Both the position numbers and the translations under genes were made by a program. This document shows positions 30,101 through 37,432 of a stretch of DNA of 64,000 nucleotides, piece by piece (position 1 is the stretch's first letter; every line of letters begins with the position of its first letter). The DNA is from JAMLHH01 sp964653095 (lineage in GTDB: Bacteria > Bacteroidota > Bacteroidia > Chitinophagales > JADIYW01): assembly GCA_964653095.1 (NCBI GenBank), contig CAZZEH010000011.1, forward strand, positions 31,406 to 95,405, written 5' to 3'. The notes under the pieces were generated by a model. The model was not told the origin of the DNA and searched no databases. It was given only the letters and a program-made list of their open reading frames with translations.

Positions 30101-32392
30101 ACAGAAGGAGCTGATGCAAGAGCTGATTCCTTCAAATGGGAAATTCCGGCAGATGCTCCTACAGGTACAAATTATCGAATAAAAGTAACTGATGCAGAAG
30201 TCGATACTGTCTTTGGCATTAGTCCGGCTTTTGCGGTTAACGAAACTCCTACAATAAACGCTTCGTTTGGAGATACAACTCTTGTCTGTAATGGTACCGC
30301 AGTCACTTTAAACGTTGGTACCGAAGCAGACAATACCATTCAGTGGTATAAAGATGGTGTATTAATGGCAGAGACCAGTGCCAGTATTCAGGTATCAGAT
30401 GCAGGGTTTTATCTCGCAAAAGTAACCAATACTCAGTCCGGTTGTGAAAAGAAAGTTTATACTTCGCTGATAAATACTGCATCTGCAACTGCCCGTATTA
30501 TTACAACTGAAACCAATGCCTGTTCCGATTCGGGGTATCTGTTGGAAGCAGAATATATCGCAGGACAAACTTATCAGTGGTATCTTGACGGCAATCCAAT
30601 CAGTGATGCCACAGCCAACAAATACACTCCAACCAATTCCGGAGAATATCATGTAGTGGCAGCCATACCGGAATCTGCCTGCGAAGAAGTTTCTGAAAAG
30701 ATATCGGTCATTGTTTTACCGAAACCTACAGTACCGGTTATCACATCTAATCTACAGTACTGTCTCGGAGACGATGTACAGTCTGTCCGTGCAGAGGGAG
30801 AAAACATTCAATGGTACTCGGATGCCGGACTTACCCGACTGATTGGCGACAACAATGAGCTTTTACTGAATAATATTTTGTCAGATACAACATTCTATGT
30901 GACTCAGTCTGTGGATGGCTGTGAGAGTGATGGGCTGAAAGTTTTATTGCAGGTCTCGCCAATTCCGGACGCTCCGAAGCCTGTCCAAGCTTATGTACTT
31001 TGCGAAGGCGAAGAGGCAGATGAATTGGAAGTAACAGGTGTCGGTATCAATTGGTATGATGATGCCGCACTGACTAATTTAATTGCTTCAGGAAACATCT
31101 ATACCCCGGCTAATCTGAATACAGATACGGATTACTTTGTGACTCAGACGGTTAATGGCTGTCAGAGTGAAGCCTATCAGCTGAAGGTCAGATTTGCAGG
31201 TGACGAAGTTCCGGCTCCTGAAGTACAAAGTGAATATACCGTATGCAGCAATGAAAGTGTGACAGTGGAAGCCTTGGGTACTGAGATACAATGGTACGCC
31301 GATTTGGCTCTCACTCAGCTACTTGGAAGCGGAAGTGAATTGACTCTGGACAATGTCAGTTCCAACACCAAAGTTTATGCGACACAGACTTTGACGAATT
31401 GCGGCACAAGCATTGCTGCGGAAATTACCGTCAAGGTAGTCGAAAGGCCGAATACGCCGGAGGTGCAAAGTCCTCCGATATGCGCAGTTGGGCAGTCCGT
31501 AGTTTTATCGGCTCAGGGTGAAAATATCCGTTGGTATGCTGATGAAGACCTGACAGTACTGTTGTCACAGACTGCAGATTACAGTATAGACCGATGGAAT
31601 CAGAATATTACACTGTACACCACTCAAACAGTAAATGGATGTCAAAGTGCACCGACAACAGTTGATGTAGGTCTGAGCAATCCGGTTTCTGCAAGAATTT
31701 TTGTGGAAGGCAGCCTGAGTTTCTGCGAAGGTGATTCTGTTATTCTTTCAGTTTCAGAAAACAATCAACTCACTTATAAGTGGAGTCTGAACGGCTCGGT
31801 TATCGGTAATGCTTCATCGCTTGCAGTAACAGAAGGCGGCTCCTATTCTGTAACAGTCAGCAACGGTACTTGTACGGATACCGACAATATTTTGATTAAT
31901 GTTTGGGACAGACCGGAAAAACCTGTTATTACTTTAGAGAATAAACTTCTCATTTCTAATTCGGAAAATGGTAATCAGTGGTATATCAACGGTACTCTAA
32001 TAGAGAATGCAGACGACCAGGTATTGGTCCCGGAACACAGTGGCCTCTACTCTGTCGTCGTGACAAATGACTTTGGTTGTTCATCAGAAACGTCCGAGGA
32101 TTTAGAATACACGATTACCCATATTTTGGTCAGCAAGCATGATATTGACTTACTGCTTTATCCAAATCCAAATAACGGTACATTTGAGCTGTCCTTTACT
32201 GTCCCGCTCAACAGTCCATTGAGTGTAAAATTGTTTGACCTGAACGGCAGAGAGCTGATGAAAGATGAATATTCCAGTTTTACCGGAAAATATCTCAAAA
32301 ACATTTCAATGGAACATCCGGCTCCGGGCTTGTACCTGTTGGAAATTCAATTAAATGACACTCATGAAATAGTGAAATTATTAGTGCAGTAA
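21146..32392 (+). CDS. Giant multidomain T9SS-secreted surface protein (3748 residues)
   Basis: An exported giant, about 400 kDa. In order: signal peptide (1-30); right-handed parallel beta-helix with Asn-rich repeats (about 40-440); a CARDB-like domain near 465; three Ig-like repeats with CQG/CKG starts (about 570-780); an FN3-like domain; about seven CARDB repeats of 120-130 residues from about 880 to 1755, each opening with DL-V and containing VKN-G; a TIG-like domain; a unique region (about 1950-2290); a Gly-Gly-X segment (2292-2515); a Cys-rich region (2520-2655); a DUF7619-like domain (CDPNEIIGPHG onward); many Ig-like repeats; and a type A T9SS sorting domain at the end (YPNPNNGTFELSF, then LYLLEIQL). 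This predicts secretion by the Por system and attachment to the outer surface. A role in adhesion or matrix is inferred, not shown. Confidence 0.85.
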   Translation: MRKVSLNVISPILITFAVITLLGFGQNLSAAPMSGTYTIGGSSANYASIYDAVEALESNGINGPVTFNIRNGIYDEQVTIPEITGSSPVNRITFKSESNNSSDVVIKAVDDIIVTHIIKLEKAKYITFRDLTFQFDDTDMFMGIMFSSDEGSSDIEFIGNTFNSEADINNALIYMINLSSTVAENITIKENTFIKGSNAVLLSGDEDHFIKGIDISNNNFINQVYNGIMISNADAPRVYSNKITTGVTNNDFMGIHLIDIYNGAYIARNHVFGEYMSAAIYAFNVDGGTQRLKIENNFLSVSSTQISMGIMLMSSKNVNIIHNNVNIGGQSEGYALLLSSNENIKVYNNNLTSLSEWGTAMSINDEEQSITYDYNNLYSSGNVLAFFASQSIANLAEWQNETGQDAHSISINPGYASEIDLHASADELYRAGTNMGTTEDFDGNARPSGNPSIGANEVVVQDHIDLGVVEVLAPEGCGLSNSETVIVRIKNYGASEQSGFPVTFKYNGKTLTENVGSFKVPAVGTAEYTFQGKADFSTPGEYLITAYTSSPDDADRSNDTLHTTIVNGTAPATVIADDITICQGESASLSISGGDSYLWNTGETSGTISVSPTTTTTYTVTSTNSDGCSTTDEVTVTVVDAATPPVITASGSVDLCQGDSVVLTSNIAQDILWSNGETSASIIVKSDGEYYVTLTNASCEVRSESIVVSVAPAPELSPIGVVSICKGEEITLTVSNGDTYNWSNGETTPEINVTPEVTTIYSVQATGANGCNYQAEVSISVLDVSTPAAVTNMFPENGATNVNSRVYLSWQSADEGVLFDVYVWEFGEQRPESPSSRNLTVHNTEFGAESGVKYNWQVIAKNSCFTAESDIYTFETSNLPDLVIESFTFPENPVSGSEIELKWTVKNIGAGSTGATSWRDRVFISMHDDFSSLGRIALGSFVNPSFLAPDESYQRTEKVKLPLDVIGPMYIMVESYSMFLNEADSENNNKIGSLTIQASPAADLTVESIGVPTTAFGGDEITLTYSVKNLSPIKTDGSWKDAIYFSKEETFSKETAELLGVVDMGNYDLAGNASYTNQPKIRLPFSYSGEYWVFVHTDYTETLYEAGNDDNNLMKSNQAIDVTLAPPVDLFVKSVTAPSDAMSGDEIEISYTVGNQGNNPYTSFWTDKVYLSQSTSFDTAQSVLIQKIDYTKGKELTTGEEYQKTFTVNLPKQLAGDYYVYVHTDADDNVFEHTFEDNNILRSSAPIQIEPIPYADLIVSSASLNADSAFVGGELTVQWTVKNQGVAPTEKAWTDKIYISTSPIFTDTTALAVTSLRSPAAPLQQGAEIQRSLKMAVPISIPEGQAYIFIYTDVTDKVNEFAFENNNISAAIPVHIKLPDTPLSYADLTLAAASAPMSVNDGQTVSILWTVQNKGNMETVAQQWIDKVYISKDSARSNFQELLEVERNGFLDKNRAYTVTKSVKIPNGLSGDYFMIFETDADKNVSNEISWSNNQYFIPVNVTLQPWADLEVTELITPPTVYAGQTATAYYTIKNVGSVPIDSVKISDNLRVSSNLTTYTGSNVGYNTAYKSLDVNESYSDSITFEVPVYLSGNYYLIMYTSGENLYEHNSTDNNLKSQSVLVYPASASGQDLIVSDFTWPASATLGDDISIDYTVENIGTGAVRATLKDAIYTSTDKILDINTDILLDMRDKSVSIEPGASYQGQFKGKVRNINAGEHYGIVKTNVNHNMPESNTDNNTKVSVHTASVDANALLLDVPTDFPLSQGDFVYYKVEVQEGLDLIIELETDIDVPGNELYVAYNRTPTMTDFDYKSSLGLFAKRTLYCPDTKAGTYYILIRTSSYTDNPQMTEILARTLPLTILDINPKKLGQGVVTTEIEGAGFREHSKVYLRKGTTNVNQGDVIVLNNSMKMTVRWDLTSVPTGKYDLAVVNSIDSEAILKDSVTVEKSSGYLLESYPNFFPLNIGAGKRAKLSAGAINAGNIDIPIIRGDVNFFTSNKIYNTKKTGNNIFLLQDFIGNEYLENMPYHHGPNYNMIPFIVKNLSPGQAFGIESEINTGSFNSLPIRLRSQGLSVKDFIIKQAEMQEINRQGLLKSDLDFLKAYPEALEIIHNPIAFRDSVFAVLVKKGILSEKDLKETLSDCLTCGSYIYSSGSLTTFNTYTDAIFGAGGKYIWKINDPYGKAGEEQGWDIMKATDDIDIQSTEINPFEIEIRSLNSFNNQKDFLTTWEPGYDQCWVIAKAEGNIKGFHPNKFRLNIQHFTSENNLYGGTFSIKQENSELLLCFTARKPDIGEDGIPGGPGQPGKPGGKGGPGGSGTCDIEPGQGGIGGQGGIGIPSMKNFIEPLTEIHAGPGGSGGPGGAIICDQNKTLTAGQGGQGGQGGQGGPGQYGGDGGVGGVGGDGGTNYKGGIGGTGGLGGGGLNGGDGGNGGSGGNGFDGGIGGIGGNGGGGTADKSNGGNGGNGGNGGNGGDSGGGSGGTGGNGGDSGGANSDPGAGGKGGSSGGSAGKSGVDGFTQGDPWPEDIPGNLYDALIHPFIALQDGPNCSNRPGTDPLKKDCEKLWQAVGCGATVYSCGMDIVKYGIVGVAGGPYGVAAGVTLASFKCTLSALSCVTGGTPLTDKVGCFFGAVDFFTGDPSGILGCGGYTCKTIPLVISCDPNEIIGPHGVDEEKKFVSVKDTMLYTITYENDSLLAEVPAQRVVIRQQLDEHINPLSFRIGKFGFRNMEFDVPENLFSYTGRLNLTDEIGVDVEVSAGLDIVNNEIFWVFQSIESETGIAPYDPFVGYLAVNDAFGNGEGFVTYTVVPKSDSKTGDIVTHQAEIIFDVNEPIATNIWENTIDAVAPVSVMKSLDSVQVQPTFKIEWTASDDQGGSGIKDYSLYYSEGGSPWTLYSDTLTANEVMFTGYAGSEYDFRVIARDRVNNTEVKNISEAHVWIFGEKEIEVTSPSANAEYCKGDEAVIAWEATAVKTVNISWSADGGNTYQNITEGADARADSFKWEIPADAPTGTNYRIKVTDAEVDTVFGISPAFAVNETPTINASFGDTTLVCNGTAVTLNVGTEADNTIQWYKDGVLMAETSASIQVSDAGFYLAKVTNTQSGCEKKVYTSLINTASATARIITTETNACSDSGYLLEAEYIAGQTYQWYLDGNPISDATANKYTPTNSGEYHVVAAIPESACEEVSEKISVIVLPKPTVPVITSNLQYCLGDDVQSVRAEGENIQWYSDAGLTRLIGDNNELLLNNILSDTTFYVTQSVDGCESDGLKVLLQVSPIPDAPKPVQAYVLCEGEEADELEVTGVGINWYDDAALTNLIASGNIYTPANLNTDTDYFVTQTVNGCQSEAYQLKVRFAGDEVPAPEVQSEYTVCSNESVTVEALGTEIQWYADLALTQLLGSGSELTLDNVSSNTKVYATQTLTNCGTSIAAEITVKVVERPNTPEVQSPPICAVGQSVVLSAQGENIRWYADEDLTVLLSQTADYSIDRWNQNITLYTTQTVNGCQSAPTTVDVGLSNPVSARIFVEGSLSFCEGDSVILSVSENNQLTYKWSLNGSVIGNASSLAVTEGGSYSVTVSNGTCTDTDNILINVWDRPEKPVITLENKLLISNSENGNQWYINGTLIENADDQVLVPEHSGLYSVVVTNDFGCSSETSEDLEYTITHILVSKHDIDLLLYPNPNNGTFELSFTVPLNSPLSVKLFDLNGRELMKDEYSSFTGKYLKNISMEHPAPGLYLLEIQLNDTHEIVKLLVQ
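28019..28690 (+). repeat. Gly-Gly-X repeat segment within the giant surface protein
   Basis: Residues about 2292-2515 consist mainly of GGX, GXGG and similar triplets, first with Pro (PGGPGQPGKPGG) and then pure GGN/GGD/GGT runs. At DNA level this is a GC-rich imperfect repeat of ggtggc/ggcggt units in an A/T-rich gene. It is broken by two non-Gly inserts (around PSMKNFIEPLTEIHA and AIICDQNKTLT). Triplets of this type are known to fold as polyglycine-II helix bundles in some adhesins and antifreeze proteins; that structure is inferred here. Confidence 0.8.
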
Positions 32393-32419
32393 CACAAAAA
32401 GTGTGTTTCATTACTTTTT

Positions 32420-32452
32420 GCCCTTTCGGATTTTTTCTGAAAGGGCTTTTTG
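32420..32452 (+). terminator. Terminator after the giant gene
   Basis: The 8-bp perfect stem GCCCTTTC (32420-32427)/GAAAGGGC (32439-32446) is followed by TTTTTG. Confidence 0.85.
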
Positions 32453-32529
32453 TTGGTTAATTGTGTCTAATATCGCTGTAACCTTATTCTGATACGACTT
32501 CAAGATAGTCTCGCTAAATGGTATTCTTT

Positions 32530-33384
32530 TTATTTCTTCACCGAGAACTTAACCGTACCGATAAAACGGTTTTCATTTATATCGTGGTCATGCCATTTGA
32601 TTTTCTGTTCAATCACACCTTCCTGTATCAAACCCGAAGTCCGCTCGACAATCAGACTTCCACTTTTCTCCACCTCTACTTGCATGGCTTCCGAAAAAAA
32701 TAAATACCTGCCATTCAGATGACTCTTAACTTTTATGTACGCAAAAGTACTGTCCCAGTTTTCCAATGTATATTTAGTGTCCCCCGTTATACTCAGCTCA
32801 TCTTCTTTAAGATACACTTCTTTATTCCAGGTTTCCCCTTCAAATAATTCGTAATCCGGAAAGAATATGCTGTAATTTAAAAGCTTTTGAAACGGCGAAC
32901 TGAATTTGCCTCCCTGAATAGTTTTCAGCAGATTGTAATATCCATTTGAAATTTCTTCTCCATTAGAATTCACCACAGACTCAAAGCTGTGTTCTGTCAA
33001 ATTATAATACAAACGTTCTAACTCATCGTCCGTATTCCCCTTCGGTTCTCTTGTATCTATATTGATGATATCCTCTTTTTCTTCATTGGACACATTTTGA
33101 TAAAACCTGATTCTGTTATATTGATTATCAATAGAGTAATGGCCCGAGGAATCTTTTATCACGATAGAATGCAGCTCTGTAATAATATTTTGTTCCACAA
33201 TCTGAACTCCATATTCCGTAACGGTTTCTAAACTCTGAATCAAATCAACTGTGGTCTGAAATGAGTCATTTGTACTTAAATTTAAACTTAAAAATAATCC
33301 TTCCTCTTTCACCTCCTCTTCTACCCTGCAGGATTTTGCCGGCAAAACAAACAGGACAATTACCAGAAGCAATATTTTTCTCAC
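32530..33384 (-). CDS. Probable lipoprotein or secreted protein, DUF6263-like
   Basis: 284 residues. The N-terminal hydrophobic stretch (1-17) ends in LPAKSC, a weak lipobox, so it is either a lipoprotein or a signal-peptidase I substrate. The body is beta-rich, with a late EKSGSLIVERTSGLIQEG segment like those in DUF6263-type Bacteroidota proteins. That family call is tentative. It lies 4 bases after the CoA-binding gene and probably shares the dnaX transcript. Confidence 0.6.
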   Translation of the reverse strand: MRKILLLVIVLFVLPAKSCRVEEEVKEEGLFLSLNLSTNDSFQTTVDLIQSLETVTEYGVQIVEQNIITELHSIVIKDSSGHYSIDNQYNRIRFYQNVSNEEKEDIINIDTREPKGNTDDELERLYYNLTEHSFESVVNSNGEEISNGYYNLLKTIQGGKFSSPFQKLLNYSIFFPDYELFEGETWNKEVYLKEDELSITGDTKYTLENWDSTFAYIKVKSHLNGRYLFFSEAMQVEVEKSGSLIVERTSGLIQEGVIEQKIKWHDHDINENRFIGTVKFSVKK

Positions 33385-33388
33385 AAAA

Positions 33389-33751
33389 TTAAAATTGATT
33401 AGTTCTCAACATGACCAATGTACACTCATTCAGCACTTCAATATTGTTTTCTCTCGCCAGAGTTGCAAAAGCATCATTTTCAGCTCCGGGATTAAATATT
33501 ATTCTGTGAGGTTTTAAACCCAACACATAATCAATTACCTGATGCTGGCGGGACGGATTGATGTACATTGTAACTGTATGAATATCTTTTTCCACAGGAG
33601 GCCCTGTTTGAATTTTAATATGACCGATATATCCTCCTCTTTTACCGACTGCAACTACATCATGCCCATACTCTTTCAAAAGTAGGATTGCTTTATGGCT
33701 GTATCTGTACTTCTTTGGACTTGCTCCGACTACAAGAGTTTTTTTATTCAT
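33389..33751 (-). CDS. CoA-binding domain protein (YccU-like)
   Basis: A 120-residue single Rossmann-type CoA-binding domain with KTLVVGASPKKYRYSHKA at the N-terminus and PGAENDAFATLARENNIEV near the C-terminus. Stand-alone members occur widely but have no settled function. Its ATG lies inside the end of the -1 frame of dnaX (8-base overlap with the tau stop), which fits translational coupling to the full-length dnaX product. Confidence 0.85.
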   Translation of the reverse strand: MNKKTLVVGASPKKYRYSHKAILLLKEYGHDVVAVGKRGGYIGHIKIQTGPPVEKDIHTVTMYINPSRQHQVIDYVLGLKPHRIIFNPGAENDAFATLARENNIEVLNECTLVMLRTNQF

Positions 33752-35488
33752 TCTTATAAAAGTCTAAATCAAGTGCCTTTATTAAAGAATCTATTACGGG
33801 GTTTTGTTCTTTTATTTCTATTAATCTGTCCACGACGGTTTCAGTTTTCTTGCCCTCACCTTCCGGTTCTTCAAATTCCACCTCGCACTGAAAATCTAAA
33901 TCCTGTACATCGAGCCGCTCCTGTAAAAAAGGTATAAAACGTTGTTTGTTATTTTTTAAAGCGCTTTGGGCAAGATTGCTGTTCAGACTAAAAAAGATAA
34001 TATTAGGTTCTCTCCATACCGGAGAAGCAGTGACCGCATAACTCATAAAATATGAATCCGCCTGATCCTTGTCATATTCGAGATATTCTTTCCACAATTG
34101 ACTGATCGATTCCTGCGAAGGATCTATTTTGGCAATGCTCTTTTCTTCCGTTTTTGATACACCGCCTTTCAATATAGATTCCAAAAAAGACTCCTTAGAA
34201 AGGTCGTTTGTTTTTGGCTCTTTTGATTTTTCAGCTTTCGGCTTAACGCTTTCCTCTTTAGAAGATTCTTCTATACTCGGAATAGGTTTTTCGGGTTCTG
34301 AAACGGTATAATGATCAGATAGTTCCTGTGAGGTATATGTTACTGTACTATCTTTTTTTTTTCGGTGCTGAGAATACCGAGTATATTTTCTATTTGAGTG
34401 GAAATAAAACAGATCTTCAGCAATGCAAGTTCTACATGCAGTCGTTTGTTTTTGGCAGTTTTGTAATTGATATCACACTGGTTAATTATATTTAATGCAT
34501 TGAGCAGAAATGTCTCATTGCTTTTTTGTGCCTGAGTCTTGTATCTCACTTTCAAATCCTCTGAAGCTTCCAGTAAATTTAAAATCTGATCGTCTTTTGC
34601 TACTAACAATTGTCTGAAATGCTCTGAAATTCCCATCAGGAAAATTTCTCCGTCAAATCCTTTTGACAATATTTCATCAAATGCCTGCAACACTCCCGAA
34701 CTGTCTTCTATCAGCAGCAAATCTGTTACAGTAAAATAGTAGTCATAATCCAAAATATTCAGATTGCTGATGACATCATTATAGGTGAGTTTTTCTCCGG
34801 AATAACTTGCAATCTTATCAAAAAGTGACAAGGCATCCCGCATTCCGCCATCAGATTTTTGAGCGATTACGTGCAGCGCCTGCTCCTCCGCATCAATATT
34901 TTCGGATAGTGCAATCTTCTTTAAATTTTTGACAATATCCACATTGGAAATCCTGTTAAAATCATATATCTGACACCGGGACAGGATTGTCGGAATAATT
35001 TTGTGTTTTTCGGTCGTGGCTAAAATAAAAACTGCATAAGATGGCGGCTCTTCCAAGGTTTTCAGAAAAGCATTAAAAGCTGCATTACTCAGCATGTGTA
35101 CCTCGTCGATAATATAAACTTTATACTTTCCTGCCTGAGGTGCAAACCTTACCTGCTCCACTAAATTTCTGATATCTTCCACGGAATTATTGGAAGCGGC
35201 ATCCAACTCATGGATATTAAAAGAGGCATTGGCATTAAATGACGAACAGGAACTGCAGGAATTGCAGGGTTCAAAATTCTCATCCGGATGTTCACAATTG
35301 ATTGCTTTGGCCAAAATTCTTGCACAGGTAGTTTTACCTACCCCTCTCGGCCCGCAAAACAAAAAAGATTGTGCCAACTGACCCGACTGCAGAGCTTTAC
35401 GCAAAGTTACCGTAACTTGTTCTTGTCCTATTACTTCACTAAATTTAGTGGGTCTGTACTTTCTCGCGGATACTACATACTGCTGCAT
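33744..35488 (-). CDS. dnaX: DNA polymerase III tau subunit, made by -1 frameshift
   Basis: The zero frame (34340-35488) stops soon after a run of ten A. The -1 frame is open from that run without interruption through 34184 to a stop at 33744. The joined product is about 581 residues. Its extra part has an acidic/Lys-rich linker (SKEESVKPKAEKSKEP) and then a folded tail beginning near QLWKEYLEYDKDQADSY and ending NPVIDSLIKALDLDFYKNE. That tail looks like the C-terminal domain of Bacteroidota DnaX, which links the clamp loader to the polymerase. The split is therefore either programmed frameshifting giving gamma and tau, transcript slippage on the A run, or a homopolymer sequencing error. The next gene overlaps the tau stop, which supports real translation of this frame. 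Confidence 0.75.
34318..34363 (-). promoter_or_regulatory. dnaX slippery A10 run with downstream inverted repeat
   Basis: On the minus strand, ten A (fwd 34353-34362) are read GAA AAA AAA AAG in the zero frame. This contains the heptamer A AAA AAG in the phase that allows a -1 slip, the same heptamer used in E. coli dnaX. A 6-bp inverted repeat GATAGT/ACTATC (fwd 34318-34323 and 34347-34352) follows at once. Its spacing is shorter than usual for a pseudoknot or stem stimulator, so its role is uncertain. Confidence 0.65.
34340..35488 (-). CDS. dnaX: DNA polymerase III gamma subunit (zero-frame dnaX product)
   Basis: 382 residues from ATG at 35488 (MQQYVVSARKYRP); a GTG/ATG extension of 6 residues upstream is unlikely. 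The clamp-loader AAA+ core is complete: Walker A GPRGVGKTT, the zinc knuckle CNSCSSC with a preceding Cys, Walker B IIDEVHML, sensor 1 ATTEKHKI, the SRC motif LSRCQIYDF, and the collar domain III. The last residues STEKKKIVQ are read through the A run, after which the frame stops. On its own this equals the gamma form known in E. coli. Confidence 0.93.
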   Translation of the reverse strand: MQQYVVSARKYRPTKFSEVIGQEQVTVTLRKALQSGQLAQSFLFCGPRGVGKTTCARILAKAINCEHPDENFEPCNSCSSCSSFNANASFNIHELDAASNNSVEDIRNLVEQVRFAPQAGKYKVYIIDEVHMLSNAAFNAFLKTLEEPPSYAVFILATTEKHKIIPTILSRCQIYDFNRISNVDIVKNLKKIALSENIDAEEQALHVIAQKSDGGMRDALSLFDKIASYSGEKLTYNDVISNLNILDYDYYFTVTDLLLIEDSSGVLQAFDEILSKGFDGEIFLMGISEHFRQLLVAKDDQILNLLEASEDLKVRYKTQAQKSNETFLLNALNIINQCDINYKTAKNKRLHVELALLKICFISTQIENILGILSTEKKKIVQ

Positions 35489-35569
35489 ACACGCTAAAGA
35501 TAACATATCATTTGAAGAAAACAGGCGAAGATGTTTAAATTTTAAATTACTTTGTGATAAAGAATAAGC

Positions 35570-36625
35570 ATGGCTACTTTGGACAATGAAAAGCTAAAAC
35601 AAGGGTTTCTGATTGCCTTGATTTTTTCGATAACCTACATCGTGACGGTCAATCTTATCAGTTACATGACCGGATTTCTTGGAGCACTTACAGTCTATAT
35701 TCTATTCAGAGATTTTTATAAAAGAAGGGTGTATGATAATGGTGGAAGAGGCTGGCTCTGGGCAACCATTATCCTGATAATTACCACAATAGCCATCCTG
35801 ATACCATTTACAGGAATCGGAATCTTATTGGTCAATAAAATCACGCCAATCATTAACAATCCGCAGCCGCTGATAGACCAGTGGAATATTTTCTATAAAA
35901 GTCTTTACGAACTGACAGGAATGGATGTAGTGCATATAGATGCCAAAGTAATTTTTGAAAATTTGCAAAAACCAGTATCTGCCCTGTTGCCAAACATGCT
36001 GGGAGGCACCTTCCTGAGCATGGCCAATATCGCTATCATGTATTTTGTGCTTTATTTCATGTTTGTCAACGGTAAGGAAATGGAGGAGTTTATCAAAGGG
36101 CTTTTCCCCATGCATCCTAAGAACACTTCTATCGTAAGCCAAAAAGCTAAGGAGATGATTATTTCCAACACGATTATCATTCCTCTTCTCGCGGTAGTAC
36201 AGGGTGTTTTTGCTTTAATAGGTTATCTTATCTTTGGTGTAAAAGAAGCCGCAGTAATGGCACTTATTACGGCAATTGCTTCAATTATTCCTGTCATTGG
36301 AACCGTAGTGGTCTGGCTTCCTCTGGCGATGATTTTGATTTTCAAATCCCATACAGGCGCGGGTATTGGTCTGATTATTTACTGCTCCATAGTGGTGACC
36401 AAAGTCGATTATGTGTTCAGGTTTATGCTGCAAAAGAAAATAGCCAATGTTCATCCCCTGATTACAGTCTTGGGAATTTTAGTCGGTATAAAAATATTTG
36501 GATTTGTAGGTTTAATTTTTGGTCCTACTTTACTCTCTATACTTTTTTTATTAATCAGCTTATATACAGAAGAGTTTACCGAACAAAAAACTTTCCTGTC
36601 CGAATCGCAGGACAGTACTTCTTAG
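35570..36625 (+). CDS. AI-2E family transporter (PerM-like)
   Basis: A 351-residue polytopic membrane protein with about eight hydrophobic segments. The family's C-terminal signature appears as IKIFGFVGLIFGPTLLSILF near residue 312, and the central soluble loop is Pro-rich. Members of this family have been linked to autoinducer-2 export or Na+/H+ exchange; the substrate here is unknown. It is divergent from dnaX and converges on kdsA with 3 bases between stops. Confidence 0.85.
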   Translation: MATLDNEKLKQGFLIALIFSITYIVTVNLISYMTGFLGALTVYILFRDFYKRRVYDNGGRGWLWATIILIITTIAILIPFTGIGILLVNKITPIINNPQPLIDQWNIFYKSLYELTGMDVVHIDAKVIFENLQKPVSALLPNMLGGTFLSMANIAIMYFVLYFMFVNGKEMEEFIKGLFPMHPKNTSIVSQKAKEMIISNTIIIPLLAVVQGVFALIGYLIFGVKEAAVMALITAIASIIPVIGTVVVWLPLAMILIFKSHTGAGIGLIIYCSIVVTKVDYVFRFMLQKKIANVHPLITVLGILVGIKIFGFVGLIFGPTLLSILFLLISLYTEEFTEQKTFLSESQDSTS

Positions 36626-36639
36626 AACTTATAAGTTCT
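36624..36639. repeat. 16-bp perfect palindrome at convergent stops
   Basis: AGAACTTATAAGTTCT is its own reverse complement. It spans the stop codons of the AI-2E transporter gene and kdsA. It could act as a small two-way end signal, but no T run follows. Confidence 0.4.
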
Positions 36640-37432
36640 GATTGAGTTCATATACTGTTTGGGCTTTTCTTAAAATATTCTCGAGCTCATTCAGTGCTAA
36701 CATTGTGGAAGAATCAGACCGTGCTTTCTCGGGTTGCGGATGAGTCTCTATAAACATCCCGTCAGCTCCGGCAGACACCGCCGCCAAAGTGAGGGGCTCT
36801 ATCATTTCTTTCATTCCTCCACTACTGCCGCCGCCCTTGCCCGGTTGCTGCACCGAATGAGTCGCATCATAAATTACGGGCACTCCAATCGCTTTCATTT
36901 GTGGAATATTACGCATATCGACAACCAAATCCTGATATCCAAAAAAGGTACCTCTTTCAGTAAACATTCCCTGTGTATTACCGACCGATATCAATTTTTC
37001 CACCGCATATTTCATTATATCTGCCGAAGCAAACTGCCCTTTTTTGAGATTGACCGGCTTACCTGTCTCTCCGGCGGCCATAATCAAATCCGTCTGACGA
37101 CAAAGGAAAGCAGGAATCTGCAAAATGTCCACTATATCTGCTGCCAATGACACATCTTTTACTTCATGCACATCGGTCAATACAGGCAGATCAAATTTGT
37201 TCCGTACTGATTCCAATATTCTCAATGCTTTTTCATCTCCCAATCCGGTATATGAATGTACTGATGTGCGATTAGCCTTTTTATACGACGCTTTAAATAT
37301 TGCCGGAATATTCAGTTTTCTACTTATTTCCATTAAAGTTTCTGCAACAGTATAGCACACCTCTTCCGATTCGACTACGCACGGTCCTGCAATAACAAAA
37401 AAATTCTCTTGAGTATATTGTTTAAAATTCAT
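36629..37432 (-). CDS. kdsA: 3-deoxy-8-phosphooctulonate synthase
   Basis: 267 residues. It condenses arabinose 5-phosphate with PEP to KDO 8-phosphate for lipid A-core synthesis. Signatures are FVIAGPCVVES at the N-terminus, KASYKKANRTS, the LTDVHE segment, and DATHSVQQPGKGGGSSGG. It shares one base with the stop of rarA upstream, so they are co-transcribed. Confidence 0.96.
   Translation of the reverse strand: MNFKQYTQENFFVIAGPCVVESEEVCYTVAETLMEISRKLNIPAIFKASYKKANRTSVHSYTGLGDEKALRILESVRNKFDLPVLTDVHEVKDVSLAADIVDILQIPAFLCRQTDLIMAAGETGKPVNLKKGQFASADIMKYAVEKLISVGNTQGMFTERGTFFGYQDLVVDMRNIPQMKAIGVPVIYDATHSVQQPGKGGGSSGGMKEMIEPLTLAAVSAGADGMFIETHPQPEKARSDSSTMLALNELENILRKAQTVYELNQNL

Noticed and set aside
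33744..34184. Separate 146-residue gene after dnaX
   Set aside because: Its frame is open back to the A10 run and its sequence is the DnaX tail. A separate TTG start at 34184 would cut the linker, so it is treated as the -1 frame of dnaX.
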